Notes under the pieces: generated by a model
The model's database searches: none
Told to the model about the DNA's origin: nothing
The model's input: the letters and a program-made list of their open reading frames with translations, nothing else
Translations under genes and position numbers: made by a program
Assembly (NCBI GenBank): GCA_044228285.1
Contig: JBGAVD010000002.1
Coordinates: forward strand, 124,001-188,000
DNA length: 64,000 nucleotides
Source: JBBATK01 sp044228285
Lineage (GTDB): Bacteria; Bacteroidota; Ignavibacteria; Kapaibacteriales; NICIL-2
Direction of reading: 5' to 3'
In this document: positions 28,941-38,355 of the stretch, piece after piece
How positions within the stretch are numbered: the stretch's first letter is position 1
How the letters are laid out: every line of letters starts with the position of its first letter

Positions 28941-29108
28941 TTAGACTAAAGGGGCATAGCGCCTCTTAAGCGGACGTCGGCGGAGCAATGGTGGTGGTGC
29001 TTCGCAGACCTGTACGATGGGAATTGGTTGTCGGACAATTCGTCGCATCTCCGCGCTGGCGATAGCCAGCGCAAGAGCAAAAAACACCGTTGCTAAATAC
29101 TGGCGCAT
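28941..29108 (-). CDS. Short exported Arg/Pro-rich peptide overlapping moxR
   Basis: A 55-codon frame starts at an ATG that shares one base with the moxR stop (TGATG), an arrangement typical of translational coupling. Residues 1-19 (MRQYLATVFFALALAIASA) form a textbook signal peptide. The mature part (about 36 residues) is rich in Arg and Pro and contains one Cys (VQVCEAPPPLLRRRPLKRR). No family is recognised. Coupling plus the signal peptide are the reasons to call it real; the tail is too short to judge by composition. Confidence 0.5.
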   Translation of the reverse strand: MRQYLATVFFALALAIASAEMRRIVRQPIPIVQVCEAPPPLLRRRPLKRRYAPLV

Positions 29109-30088
29109 CAGGATACTGCAGACACCAATTGGTTCACGATATCCGTTGTTGTCACATTCTCTGCTTCCGCATTGAAATTACTGACAATACGATGGCGAAG
29201 AACGGAGGCTGCAATAGCTTTTACATCGGCTATCTCTGGACTAAAGCGTCCTTGCATTGCAGCTCGTGTTTTCGCACCAAGGATCAGATACTGTGAAGCT
29301 CGAGGTCCTGCACCATAACTGATGTAACTCTTGACGATAGGATGTTCGCTGGTTTTTGGTCGGGTTGCGTGCACCAGTTTCACGGCGTAGCTAATGACGT
29401 TATCAGACACTGGAACACGTCGGACGAGTTCTTGAAAAGCAATGATATCTTTGGCTTGGAGTTGACTACTGATATTCACCTTTGCACCAGTTGTTGTTCG
29501 CTTTACGATGCTCATCTCTTCTTCAAAGCTCGGATAGCCCAAGTTCAACATGAACATAAAGCGGTCGAGTTGCGCTTCTGGCAGAGGATAGGTTCCTTCT
29601 TGCTCGATAGGGTTCTGAGTTGCCAACACAAAGAATGGCTCTTCAAGATGATATGTTGTTCCCGAAGCAGTTACCGAGTGCTCCTGCATTGCTTCGAGAA
29701 GAGCGGCTTGGGTTTTAGGAGGAGTACGGTTGATTTCATCTGCAAGAACAATATTGGCAAAGATTGGACCCTTAACAAAACGGAATTCTTTGGCTCCTGT
29801 GCTCATGTTTTCTTCGATGACCTCTGTTCCTGTAATGTCGCTGGGCATAAGATCGGGAGTAAACTGCACTCTATTAAATCGCAAGTCCAATGCCTGCGAT
29901 AAGGTGCGAATAAGCAGGGTCTTTGCTAGACCGGGTACACCCACAAGCAAGCAGTGACCACCAGCCAAGAGCGAGATCAATAGCTCTTCAACAGCCTCAT
30001 CTTGTCCGACAATAACCTTTGCGATTTCCGATCGAACCGCATTCATCGCTGTGCTTAGTCTCTTTACTTCTTCAACTTCATTTGCCAT
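29108..30088 (-). CDS. MoxR-type AAA+ ATPase
   Basis: The 326-aa ATPase shows Walker A LVGVPGLAKTLL, Walker B LADEINRTPPKTQAALLEAMQE, sensor 1 ATQNPIEQEGTYPLPEAQLDRF and a C-terminal lid domain (RPKTSEHPIVKSYISYGAGPRASQ). This is the MRP/MoxR family, whose members act as chaperones for VWA-domain or metal-cofactor proteins. The usual DUF58 and VWA partners are not adjacent. Instead an overlapping small exported peptide gene follows, and an M16-like gene lies about 160 nt upstream on the same strand. Confidence 0.92.
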   Translation of the reverse strand: MANEVEEVKRLSTAMNAVRSEIAKVIVGQDEAVEELLISLLAGGHCLLVGVPGLAKTLLIRTLSQALDLRFNRVQFTPDLMPSDITGTEVIEENMSTGAKEFRFVKGPIFANIVLADEINRTPPKTQAALLEAMQEHSVTASGTTYHLEEPFFVLATQNPIEQEGTYPLPEAQLDRFMFMLNLGYPSFEEEMSIVKRTTTGAKVNISSQLQAKDIIAFQELVRRVPVSDNVISYAVKLVHATRPKTSEHPIVKSYISYGAGPRASQYLILGAKTRAAMQGRFSPEIADVKAIAASVLRHRIVSNFNAEAENVTTTDIVNQLVSAVS

Positions 30089-30250
30089 AAGTCTATATCG
30101 TAATCAGAATAACGGAAACTTCTTTGTGAAAAAACTATCGTACTCATTGATTCTGCTGTGGCTCATATACGGAACGACAGAAAGGGATTACGAATCATAA
30201 ACGCAGCCAATCGTGTACCGCTGATAGGAAGACTGACCAAAGAGCAAACT

Positions 30251-31579
30251 CTACTCGATAAGCAGCTCTTGCGTGTCGGCTACCTTCTCCAGAACTGGCT
30301 GCACATCCGCTTTTCTACCAGCGGCAGCAATGACCAAAGCATCAGGAAGAATGAACTCTTGCTGAACTGCGAAGAGTTCATCCACACTAAGTGCTGCAAT
30401 ACGTTGAACGAATTCTTCGTAATACTGAGGTTCAAGTCCAGCTTCTTCTGCTGTTCCCAAGAACTGCGCAACTTGTTGCGGAGTTTCCATACTGCGAGCA
30501 AACGAACCAAGGATGAACCGTTTGCATTGACGCAACTCGGCTTCGGAAATTTTCTCAGAAGCTAATCGCTTCCATTGTTGGCGCAGAATATCAATCGTTT
30601 CCGCTAGATTTTCTGGGCTGACACTGCAGGATGCTGACATCCGACTAGCATGCACCATTGAATCTAGAGAGGCATGAACTCCATAGCTGAAGCCTTTTTC
30701 CTCGCGTATGATTGAGTTAAGACGCGAAAGAAAATAACCACCAAACATGGTTGTTAGAAGCTGAATGGCCGGGTACGCCTTATTAGTTCTACCAACCGTT
30801 AGTTGGCCAACGCTGAGAACCACTTGGCGCGCATTCTCATAAGCAGCAAATCCACAACGAGTGCTTCGAATTGGCTCTACTGGAATGATAGCCGTTTGTG
30901 AACTACGAGAAATCAATGCGTCAAAGTGTCTGCGTAGATCTTTGTCGATCTGTTCATTCTCGAAATTACCCGCCACAACAATGAACCACGGCGCATTGGC
31001 GCGAAGGTCCGAATAAAACTGCGAACACTGCGCGGCACTCATCTCAGAAAGACTGCCTAGTGTTCCGGATCTGGACGTGGCATAGGGGTGATCACCAAAC
31101 ATGGTTTTCGAAAAAGCTCGATGTGCCAGGAATTGTGGGTCGGATAACGAGTATTCATGATCTGAGACCGTCTGAAAGCGCAGACGTTCAAATTCTTCAG
31201 GGTCGAATGCTGGCTCTAGCACGCATTCGGCTAGGAGCTCAACTAAGGTGCTTGCATGCTGAGCTAGTCCAGTAGCAGCGACACCAGTGGTATCGCGATG
31301 TCCCATGGAACGAAGAGCAGCTCCAAGTGCATCAACATCTTCCGCGAACTGCGTAGTGTTGCGCTTGAGGCTTCCACGACTCAACATAGCGGCTGCAAAG
31401 GCTGCTTCACCCTCACGAGTCTCCTGCGTAGAGCCTGCCTTTGCAATAACAGAAAGCGAGATCAGCTCTTGCGTTTGGTCATGCACCACGAACACTTTAA
31501 CGCCTCCAGCCAGCTGGAAAACCCGATAGGGCGGGAAGTGAAAAGCTGCAACGGTATCGTGGATATGTGGCGCAGACAT
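30251..31579 (-). CDS. M16-family peptidase homolog with degenerate zinc site, probably non-catalytic
   Basis: The 442-aa protein has the two-domain M16 layout, including the C-terminal Arg/Tyr pair (REEKGFSYGVHASL) that binds substrate in this family. The zinc motif HxxEH, expected near residue 60, is replaced: HFLEHML aligns with AFAAAML (Ala60, Ala63, Ala64). Bacterial M16B enzymes often work as a pair of one active and one inactive subunit, so this is likely the inactive partner, its active mate being elsewhere. Start ATG 31579 (MSAPHIHDTV) is chosen; an upstream in-frame ATG adds 14 residues. Confidence 0.85.
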   Translation of the reverse strand: MSAPHIHDTVAAFHFPPYRVFQLAGGVKVFVVHDQTQELISLSVIAKAGSTQETREGEAAFAAAMLSRGSLKRNTTQFAEDVDALGAALRSMGHRDTTGVAATGLAQHASTLVELLAECVLEPAFDPEEFERLRFQTVSDHEYSLSDPQFLAHRAFSKTMFGDHPYATSRSGTLGSLSEMSAAQCSQFYSDLRANAPWFIVVAGNFENEQIDKDLRRHFDALISRSSQTAIIPVEPIRSTRCGFAAYENARQVVLSVGQLTVGRTNKAYPAIQLLTTMFGGYFLSRLNSIIREEKGFSYGVHASLDSMVHASRMSASCSVSPENLAETIDILRQQWKRLASEKISEAELRQCKRFILGSFARSMETPQQVAQFLGTAEEAGLEPQYYEEFVQRIAALSVDELFAVQQEFILPDALVIAAAGRKADVQPVLEKVADTQELLIE

Positions 31580-31783
31580 AGAGCGGTTCCAAACAATGGT
31601 CAGGCATAAAAAATGCCGCAATGGAAGCGGCTGACAAAGATAGGAAGTCCGCTGCTTTCATGCGCGTTGCAGTTTTGTCTGCATGCGGGGAGCTGTAGGC
31701 ATGTCAAAATGACCCTCCTGAGGTATCAACTGGAGCTGACAGGTCATTTCTTATCAAACGACGTGAGAAGTCTGTTCTCATCC

Positions 31784-31791
31784 TATTTTTG
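31784..31791 (+). promoter_or_regulatory. Candidate -7 promoter element (TATTTTTG)
   Basis: TATTTTTG matches TAnnTTTG and lies 22 nt before the SDR start codon. A -33 TTG at the right spacing is not evident. Confidence 0.4.
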
Positions 31792-31813
31792 TCATTCACT
31801 ATGAAAAGCATCT

Positions 31814-32572
31814 ATGTTAAAAGATAAAATTGTCTTTATCAGTGGCGCAAGTGCAGGAATCGGAGAAGCCTGTGCCCGCAGTTTTGCCTGCACACGCTCT
31901 AAACTTGTATTGCTTGCCCGCAGACTAGATCGCTTGCAGCAGATTGCTTCGGAGCTTGCTGTGCCGGTGCATTGTATTCAAGCCGACATCCGAAATCGCG
32001 ATGAGGTGAAAGCCGCGGTTGCTGCCTTGCCAGAGTCCTTTCGGGCAATCGATATCCTGGTGAATAACGCTGGCTTGTCTCGTGGACTGAGTCCGCTCCA
32101 GGCAGGTGAAGAAAGCGACTGGGATGAGATGATTGATACTAATATCAAAGGTGTGCTGAACCTTACTCGAGCCGTGCTTCCTTCTATGATTGAACGAGGA
32201 AGTGGGATGGTAATTAACATTGGTTCTATTGCTGGACGCCAGGTCTATCCTAAGGGCAACGTCTATTGTGCTACAAAACATGCAGTACGCGCTCTCAGTG
32301 AGTCTATGCAGTTGGATCTCTTAGGCAGCGGTGTCCGTGTAACGAATGTAGATCCAGGCATGGTTGAGACGGAGTTTTCTGTTGTTCGTTATCATGGTGA
32401 TACCCAACGAGCTGCGCAGACCTATACGGGGATGCAACCACTTAAAGCTGAGGATGTAGCGGAGGCAGTGGTGTTCTGTGCCACACGTCCGGCACATGTC
32501 AGTATTCACGACATCCTCCTCATGCCAGCTGATCAAGCAAGTACACAGAACGTTTTTCGTCGGGACTCCTAG
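31814..32572 (+). CDS. Short-chain dehydrogenase/reductase, YdfG-like
   Basis: The 252-aa classical SDR has the cofactor motif SGASAGIGEACA, LVNNAG, the catalytic Ser in NIGSIAG, and YCATK (Tyr-x3-Lys). The LLARRLDRLQQI stretch with Arg-Arg after beta-2 suggests NADP(H). VTNVDPGMVETEFSVVRYHGD near the C-terminus resembles YdfG-type 3-hydroxy acid dehydrogenases (serine, 3-hydroxypropionate). Substrate is unproven. One nucleotide separates its stop from the next ATG, so it is cotranscribed with the J-domain gene. Confidence 0.88.
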   Translation: MLKDKIVFISGASAGIGEACARSFACTRSKLVLLARRLDRLQQIASELAVPVHCIQADIRNRDEVKAAVAALPESFRAIDILVNNAGLSRGLSPLQAGEESDWDEMIDTNIKGVLNLTRAVLPSMIERGSGMVINIGSIAGRQVYPKGNVYCATKHAVRALSESMQLDLLGSGVRVTNVDPGMVETEFSVVRYHGDTQRAAQTYTGMQPLKAEDVAEAVVFCATRPAHVSIHDILLMPADQASTQNVFRRDS

Positions 32573-32573
32573 A

Positions 32574-33008
32574 ATGGGCATCTTCGACCGAGTAAAACGC
32601 ATTTTACGAGCAAACCTCAACAGTGACGTTCGTCGATTCGACGAGATCCTCAAGGATAGCGATGAAGAGCTGCGTCGTTTGATCGAAGAGCTCTCAAAAC
32701 CAAACAAAGATTCGCAAGCCAACTCACAGAAGTCGTCGCAACAGAATCGAGAGAACTCGCGCCAAGCGCCACCTTCAGCCCGACATCGTGCGCAAGTCCA
32801 GGCTGTGTATAGTGCCTATAAGGTACTGGGCTTAGATCCCACCGCCAGCGTCGATCAGATTAAAGCTGCCTATCGTTCGCACATGCGCCAGTATCATCCG
32901 GACCGGGTTGCAAATGCTTCTCCAGCGGTGCAAGAGGCTGCGAAGAAGAAAGCTCAGGAAATCAATCTTGCGTATGATGTGCTCACCAAGGTTCGAGGCT
33001 TCGGCTAG
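32574..33008 (+). CDS. J-domain protein with PspA-like N-terminal helix
   Basis: The 144-aa protein has two parts. Residues 1-42 (MGIFDRVKRILRANLNSDV, then acidic helix) closely resemble the membrane-binding N-terminus of PspA/IM30 proteins, which start MG-[IL]-FDR-x5-AN-[LI]-N. Residues about 78-140 are a J-domain with the HPD tripeptide (MRQYHPDRVANAS) that stimulates DnaK-type Hsp70s. A Ser/Gln/Asn-rich linker joins them. There is no Gly/Phe or zinc-finger region, so it is a minimal class C J-protein. It might recruit Hsp70 to the inner membrane; that is inference. It follows the SDR gene by one base. Confidence 0.8.
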   Translation: MGIFDRVKRILRANLNSDVRRFDEILKDSDEELRRLIEELSKPNKDSQANSQKSSQQNRENSRQAPPSARHRAQVQAVYSAYKVLGLDPTASVDQIKAAYRSHMRQYHPDRVANASPAVQEAAKKKAQEINLAYDVLTKVRGFG

Positions 33009-33218
33009 TGTTGAGAATAGTATTTGGTCGTGTCGGGATTATGTCAACGTTTGTCAGGTCCATTGACTCTAAAACGTTGATCAGAACGTTCTAGTAGCCA
33101 TGATTGAAGGATGTGACCTGAACAAGGATTATTCTACTCAGTTGAAGGCATCAGGAGTCCGGTGTTTTTACATCACGGACAATTCACCTAAGTTGTGTCG
33201 TTTACCAATCGGAATAGC

Positions 33219-33995
33219 ATGAAGACTCTTCGGGAAGCAATTGTAGTCGTCGGTATCGCAGCACTCTGTGCTTTAGTTGTGAATTGGCGCTTGAATCCAA
33301 CTCCTTTACCCTGGGTGCACGAGGAGCGTCCCGTTCAAAGTGCATCAGATACTCTCCTTGATGCCTTCATGAACACGACAGGCTCACAACCAACAAATGC
33401 GGCAAGTACATCGGCTACGGAACTTGTGCCTAGTGCTTCGACAACAATGCCAGCACTTAGTCATCAGGATAGTATAGCTCTTCGCAAGGCCAAGGCTGAC
33501 TCTGTGAAGAAAGCCCAAGCGCTGCTTAGTAGTTCTGCTACCGTCGCCCAGAGTACCGGTGCCACAGGTACTCAACAGACACAGAATCCCCAGGCAACTC
33601 AGTCAACTTCGACCGCGGCTCCCGAAAATGCGGTTGCAAGCCCAAAGCTTCCCATCTCCGTCAGCTACGAGCAGATATTGAAACTCCTTGCGAATCCATC
33701 AAGCGTGACCTTCATCGATGCTCGCAAAGAAGAAGAGCATGCGAAAGGGGCATTTGCGGGATCGTTGAGTGTAGACATGCTTCAGTTTCCAGCGGATCCT
33801 GAGTATAGAAACAAGTCAATGCGCCTTCTCTATTCTATACCGAAAGACAAAATTATCGTTGCCTATTGCGGTGGCGGAAACTGCGAACTCAGCCACGAAC
33901 TTTGTGACGTTCTTATTCCAATGGGTTTCAAGAAAGTGTTTATCTACCTCGGTGGCTGGAATGAGTACACTGAGAAGCAGGGGATCAAAAAGTAG
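33219..33995 (+). CDS. Membrane-anchored rhodanese-domain protein
   Basis: The 258-aa protein has one N-terminal transmembrane segment (AIVVVGIAALCALVVNW), a long Ser/Thr/Gln/Ala-rich linker (about 35-145) and a C-terminal rhodanese domain (about 150-250). The active-site loop reads AYCGGGNCELSHEL, with the catalytic Cys and a second Cys five residues later. The domain probably faces the periplasm and handles sulfane sulfur or binds a thiol partner. The ATG at 33219 is preferred to an upstream start because it leaves a short charged n-region before the membrane segment. Confidence 0.85.
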   Translation: MKTLREAIVVVGIAALCALVVNWRLNPTPLPWVHEERPVQSASDTLLDAFMNTTGSQPTNAASTSATELVPSASTTMPALSHQDSIALRKAKADSVKKAQALLSSSATVAQSTGATGTQQTQNPQATQSTSTAAPENAVASPKLPISVSYEQILKLLANPSSVTFIDARKEEEHAKGAFAGSLSVDMLQFPADPEYRNKSMRLLYSIPKDKIIVAYCGGGNCELSHELCDVLIPMGFKKVFIYLGGWNEYTEKQGIKK

Positions 33996-34173
33996 TGTGT
34001 GCTCACGATAGCCTCGGTAGGCTCTAGACTCTGCGAAGGCGCAAGCTGAAGCAGATCCATCTGAACACAACATTCTACCCGCCTTCACGTCTCTCAGCCT
34101 TCCTTTCTTTACGAGTGCGGCGGTTGTAATTTTGTAGCCGTACGAGCAGATAGTGGAGCAGACCTGGAATTGC

Positions 34174-35376
34174 ATGACCAAGACCGATAACATTCTTAGC
34201 ATCCTTCAAACCCGTTATGGCATTATAGGGTCGTCTAAACCCATTCGTGATGCAGTACTACGTCTGTCGCAGGTAGCACCCACAGATCTCACGGTACTTA
34301 TAACCGGTGAAACAGGAACAGGGAAGGAAGTTTTTGCTAACGCAATCCATGGATTAAGCAATCGTCGCAAAGCCGCTTTTGTGAGCGTCAACTGTGGAGC
34401 TATTCCGGAGACCTTGTTGGAGTCGGAACTTTTCGGACACGAGAAGGGGGCATTTACTGGTGCGACGGAACAGCGCAAAGGCTACTTTGAAGTAGCAAAC
34501 AACGGAACGATATTCCTTGACGAGATAGGTGAGATGCCATTCGGCACTCAGGTAAAATTGCTCCGCGTTCTCGAAAGCGGAGAATTTAATCGTCTTGGCT
34601 CTACACAGGTGCAGCGAGTAAGCGTTCGCGTTGTCGGCGCAACAAACCGCGATTTAGAGTATGAAGTTCGACAAGGTAACTTTCGTCAAGACTTGTTCTT
34701 CCGTCTGAACGCTGTTCAAATACATCTGCCACCACTGCGTAAACACGTTGATGATATCCCGGAACTGGTTGAGTTCTATGCTGAGCGTGTGTGCGAGAGA
34801 AATAATTTTGAGTTTGAGGGTATTGATGATGTTGCCTACGACATTCTCCGAGCTCACTCTTGGCGAGGAAATATTCGGGAGTTGCGAAATCTTGTGGAGA
34901 CTTTGGTTACGTTAGGCCAAGGTGCACGCGTCACCGCTGAACAGGTGCAGAACTATATACGTCCGGATCGCGATGAGTCATTTGGGGAGTTCCCTACCAA
35001 TGCTCTCGTCCATGTCCCACAGCCCAACGTGCATTCTCATATCCATACAGGAATGGGCGGCGCTGATCCAGCCACTGGGCTGCTCTACCAGAGCCTCTTG
35101 CAACTGCAGGCAGATGTTAGCACGATTAAGTCAGCTTTTAGTGCACTTGTCGAACGTCTTGCCGACATGCCATTTCGCGCACCTATGCCTGCCGAAGAAG
35201 ATGAGTTGGGCTGGGATAAGAAGGACCTTAGCTTAGAAAAAATGGAGAAGCGGATGATCTTGTTAGCTCTTAAGCGCTTTCATGGATCCAGGCGTAATGC
35301 CGCTCGAGCCCTTGGACTAAGTGAGCGCACGCTATATCGCAAGATGCAGGAATATGGGCTGGAAGAAGTTGAATAG
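34174..35376 (+). CDS. Sigma-54-dependent transcriptional activator without receiver domain
   Basis: The 400-aa protein consists of an AAA+ sigma-54 interaction domain (Walker A TGETGTGKE, the sigma-54 loop GAFTGA, Walker B GTIFLDEIGEMP, arginine finger region FRQDLFFRLN) and a C-terminal Fis-type helix-turn-helix (RNAARALGLSERTLYRKM). There is no N-terminal receiver or GAF domain; residues 1-20 are only a short helix, so activity is probably set by expression or protein contacts. Similar short activators are widespread in Bacteroidota. A GTG at 34153 is an alternative start. Targets are unknown. Confidence 0.9.
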   Translation: MTKTDNILSILQTRYGIIGSSKPIRDAVLRLSQVAPTDLTVLITGETGTGKEVFANAIHGLSNRRKAAFVSVNCGAIPETLLESELFGHEKGAFTGATEQRKGYFEVANNGTIFLDEIGEMPFGTQVKLLRVLESGEFNRLGSTQVQRVSVRVVGATNRDLEYEVRQGNFRQDLFFRLNAVQIHLPPLRKHVDDIPELVEFYAERVCERNNFEFEGIDDVAYDILRAHSWRGNIRELRNLVETLVTLGQGARVTAEQVQNYIRPDRDESFGEFPTNALVHVPQPNVHSHIHTGMGGADPATGLLYQSLLQLQADVSTIKSAFSALVERLADMPFRAPMPAEEDELGWDKKDLSLEKMEKRMILLALKRFHGSRRNAARALGLSERTLYRKMQEYGLEEVE

Positions 35377-35525
35377 CCAGCGGGCGCGAAGCGCACGGTT
35401 GATAAAAATGACACCTGAGAGTCGCCAGACTCTAAGTGCTACAGATCCAAACCTTCTAGCGTTGATACTTCACTGACGTTTAGCTACACCTCGAGCGATG
35501 TCTCCTTGACACTCATGATCTTGCA

Positions 35526-35556
35526 TTGACCTAAACTTGTCCTAACCCTATATTTG
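35526..35556 (+). promoter_or_regulatory. Bacteroidota promoter, TTG - 20 nt - TATATTTG
   Basis: TTG at 35526-35528 and TATATTTG at 35549-35556 fit the -33/-7 consensus TTG-N(17-23)-TAnnTTTG. It lies 53 nt before the aminopeptidase ATG. It is the best complete promoter in the window. Confidence 0.65.
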
Positions 35557-35608
35557 TTGTGTTGACAGCTCGTCCGCTGGTTCAATCCTCACTTATCAGG
35601 ACCCTCGC

Positions 35609-38092
35609 ATGCCCACTTCTAGGCTTCTTTTCTTCATGCTCGCGCTTGCAGCGCTCGACCTGACTTCTTCAACGTGTGCACTTCTTGCTCAAGGTACCTA
35701 CACTCGAACCACCTCGCGATATGAAGATATTGGCTCTGAGGGAAGAGAACATGCTCTCGATATAGAGCGATCAGTTATTGATGTTCGCATCGATGCGCCT
35801 AACAAGAAGGTTCGTGGAGTTGTGACACACTTCTTCCGTGTGTTACGTGAACGCGTTGATACTATCGTGCTCGACGGAGTAAACATGAAGATCCAAAGTT
35901 CTAACCTTCATGGAAAGCCGGTTCGTTGCACAGTTGCAGACAGCACAGTGACAGTGCTGCTGGACACTCCACTGCTGTATGGGCAGCGCGATTCATTGCG
36001 ATTTGAATACGAGTGTACTCCACGCAAGGGCATGCACTTTACTGGTTGGAACGACTCAACTCAGCGTGCGCGGAAGCAGATATGGACGCAGGGAGAAGAT
36101 AATGACAACAGACACTGGTGTGTACTGTATGATTATCCGAATGACAAGATGATCACAGAGACAATTATCAGCTTTGACTCGAGTTATCAGGTGCTATCGA
36201 ATGGGAACCTAGTGTCAACGCGCATCAACAGCGACGGTACGAAAACATGGCATTATGCGATGACGCAACCACACGTTAGTTATCTGATCATGATTGCTAT
36301 TGGGAAATATGCTGTTGAACATAGAATGACAAAGCGTGGAATACCCTTACATCTTTACTATTACCCAGAGTATCCGCAGCGTGTTCAGCCGACCTATCGT
36401 TACAGTGCCGAAATGATAGATTTCATGGAGGAGCTTTTAGACACTCCTTTTCCGTGGGAGAGCTATGCACAAGTGCCTGTGCAAGATTTTATTTTTGGCG
36501 CGATGGAGAACACTACAGCAACAGTGTTTGGGGATTTCTCGCTTTGTGATGCACGGGGTGTTCTGGATCGTAGCTATCTCAACACCAACGTGCATGAGTT
36601 GACTCACCAATGGTTTGGCGACTTTATTACGGAGCGTAATTGGAAGAACATTTGGCTGCATGAGTCCTTCGCTACATTCTATCCCAAACTCTTCTCGCGA
36701 AGGTTCTTGAGCGAAGATGTATACCAATGGATGCGCCGAGGTGAACAGAATTCGGCTTTAGGTACAGGAACTCAAGATCGTTTGCCTATTGTGCATGATG
36801 CTAGTGGCACGACACGACGTTATCCAAAAGGTTCTGCCGTGCTCGACATGCTGCGTCATGTAATAGGCGAGGCCAATTTCGATCATGCAGTGAGTCACTA
36901 TTTGAAACGTCACGCCTATGCAAATGTTCATACCGATGAGTTCTACCTTGCCTTTCAGGACGCACTGGGTATGTCGCTCGACTGGTTTTTTGACGAGTGG
37001 ATCTACCGCGGAAATGAACCCTCATACACGGTGAGTTATAAAGACCTGCGTGATGAACATACACGAGAGAGGGTAACGACATTTCTCGTGGAGCAAATGC
37101 AGATGGTTGATGCATTGAGCCCATTGTTTACAATGCCTATTGATTTCGAGGTACACTATACCGATGGAACCAGATCGGCACGTCGCGAGACGATTTCTCG
37201 GCAAGCACAACTCGTCAGCATTCCTAATCCGCAGAATAAAACTATTGCCTTCACACTCTTTGATCCGGGTTCCTATGTTCTCAAACGTGTTGATTTCAAG
37301 AAGAGTTTTGAAGAGTTGAAGCAACAGGCTGAGCATGCACCGAACATGATTGATCGCTACGATGCGGTGAAGTTCTTGCATGAGGACTCGACCTTTAGTG
37401 AAGAAGAGACCGAACTATTCTTGACTCGCATGTTTGAGCGAGAGAAGTTTCACGCAATAAAGGGGGAGATTGTAGCTCGCATGGCAAAGAGTCGCTCAAG
37501 CGCTGCTCAAGCTCTTCTTCGGACGGCTATCAATGATAGCGACGTTGAGGTCCGCAAAGCAGTACTCAACAACACTCGCAAAATATCACCAGAGCTTCGC
37601 GGGAGCTACGAAGCGTTGTTGCGTGACTCTTCATACTGGATTATCGAATCAGCCTTCAATAAACTATGCGAGAGCTTTCCAGAACGGGCTGCCGCATACG
37701 CCAAGCAATTAGATGGAGTGAGGAGTCCGGCTGAACGAGTGCACATTGCTGTCCTTGAACGTCGTGCACTCCAAGCAGAGCAACGAGCTTTCGACACTTT
37801 GGTTGATTATACTACCTCCGCGTTTGAATTCCACACACGTCAGAACGCTTTTAGTGCATTGAAAAGATTGAATCACTGCGACATTCGTTTGGTGCACTCA
37901 ACAATCGACGCGTTGTTTAGTACGAACAATCGTCTGGCTGACCATGTTCGTGGAGTATGTGAGTACTGGATCCAGCAGAGTGAGTACAAAAAGCTCTTTG
38001 CTGATTACTATCGTTCGAATACATGGGAACGCTGGGAGCGAGAAATTCTTTCGAAAGTACTTGGTGAGAGAATGGAGCGACGAAGGAGGTAG
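35609..38092 (+). CDS. Exported M1-family metallo-aminopeptidase with C-terminal helical repeats
   Basis: The 827-aa protein has a signal peptide (LLFFMLALAALDLTSSTCALLAQ), an N-terminal beta domain, and a gluzincin catalytic domain. The exopeptidase motif is FGAMEN; the zinc site is HELTH (His329, His333) with Glu352 nineteen residues on (LHESFA). Residues about 570-800 look like HEAT-type helical repeats (SSAAQALLRTAINDSDVEVRKAVLNN). It should trim N-terminal residues from peptides in the periplasm or at the surface. It has its own promoter upstream. Confidence 0.92.
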   Translation: MPTSRLLFFMLALAALDLTSSTCALLAQGTYTRTTSRYEDIGSEGREHALDIERSVIDVRIDAPNKKVRGVVTHFFRVLRERVDTIVLDGVNMKIQSSNLHGKPVRCTVADSTVTVLLDTPLLYGQRDSLRFEYECTPRKGMHFTGWNDSTQRARKQIWTQGEDNDNRHWCVLYDYPNDKMITETIISFDSSYQVLSNGNLVSTRINSDGTKTWHYAMTQPHVSYLIMIAIGKYAVEHRMTKRGIPLHLYYYPEYPQRVQPTYRYSAEMIDFMEELLDTPFPWESYAQVPVQDFIFGAMENTTATVFGDFSLCDARGVLDRSYLNTNVHELTHQWFGDFITERNWKNIWLHESFATFYPKLFSRRFLSEDVYQWMRRGEQNSALGTGTQDRLPIVHDASGTTRRYPKGSAVLDMLRHVIGEANFDHAVSHYLKRHAYANVHTDEFYLAFQDALGMSLDWFFDEWIYRGNEPSYTVSYKDLRDEHTRERVTTFLVEQMQMVDALSPLFTMPIDFEVHYTDGTRSARRETISRQAQLVSIPNPQNKTIAFTLFDPGSYVLKRVDFKKSFEELKQQAEHAPNMIDRYDAVKFLHEDSTFSEEETELFLTRMFEREKFHAIKGEIVARMAKSRSSAAQALLRTAINDSDVEVRKAVLNNTRKISPELRGSYEALLRDSSYWIIESAFNKLCESFPERAAAYAKQLDGVRSPAERVHIAVLERRALQAEQRAFDTLVDYTTSAFEFHTRQNAFSALKRLNHCDIRLVHSTIDALFSTNNRLADHVRGVCEYWIQQSEYKKLFADYYRSNTWERWEREILSKVLGERMERRRR

Positions 38093-38181
38093 TGTACGGT
38101 TTGAACTCCTGTATTTGACGAAGAGGCAAGGTCAGTCCCTTTTTGGGTCTCATCTTGAACTTGTCTATGCATTAAAAAAGC

Positions 38182-38204
38182 ACGACATAATGTACTCATG
38201 TCGT
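38182..38204 (-). terminator. Hairpin with U-tract on the minus strand
   Basis: ACGACAT (38182-38188) pairs with ATGTCGT (38198-38204); on the minus strand it is followed by GC and six T. No minus-strand gene is seen that would need it, so it may act on antisense transcription or be incidental. Confidence 0.3.
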
Positions 38205-38355
38205 AAGAGCTAGCATAGGATGCAGCGCTGCTAGTGAGAGGGCACTGTTGAAAGACCATCTAACACGGGCTCCGCATTAGTCTGATCTTTCATACAGAAG
38301 CAGCATTCGTGGGAGAGGAAATTGCTATTTTATAGCGCTAACTATGGAGCTATGT

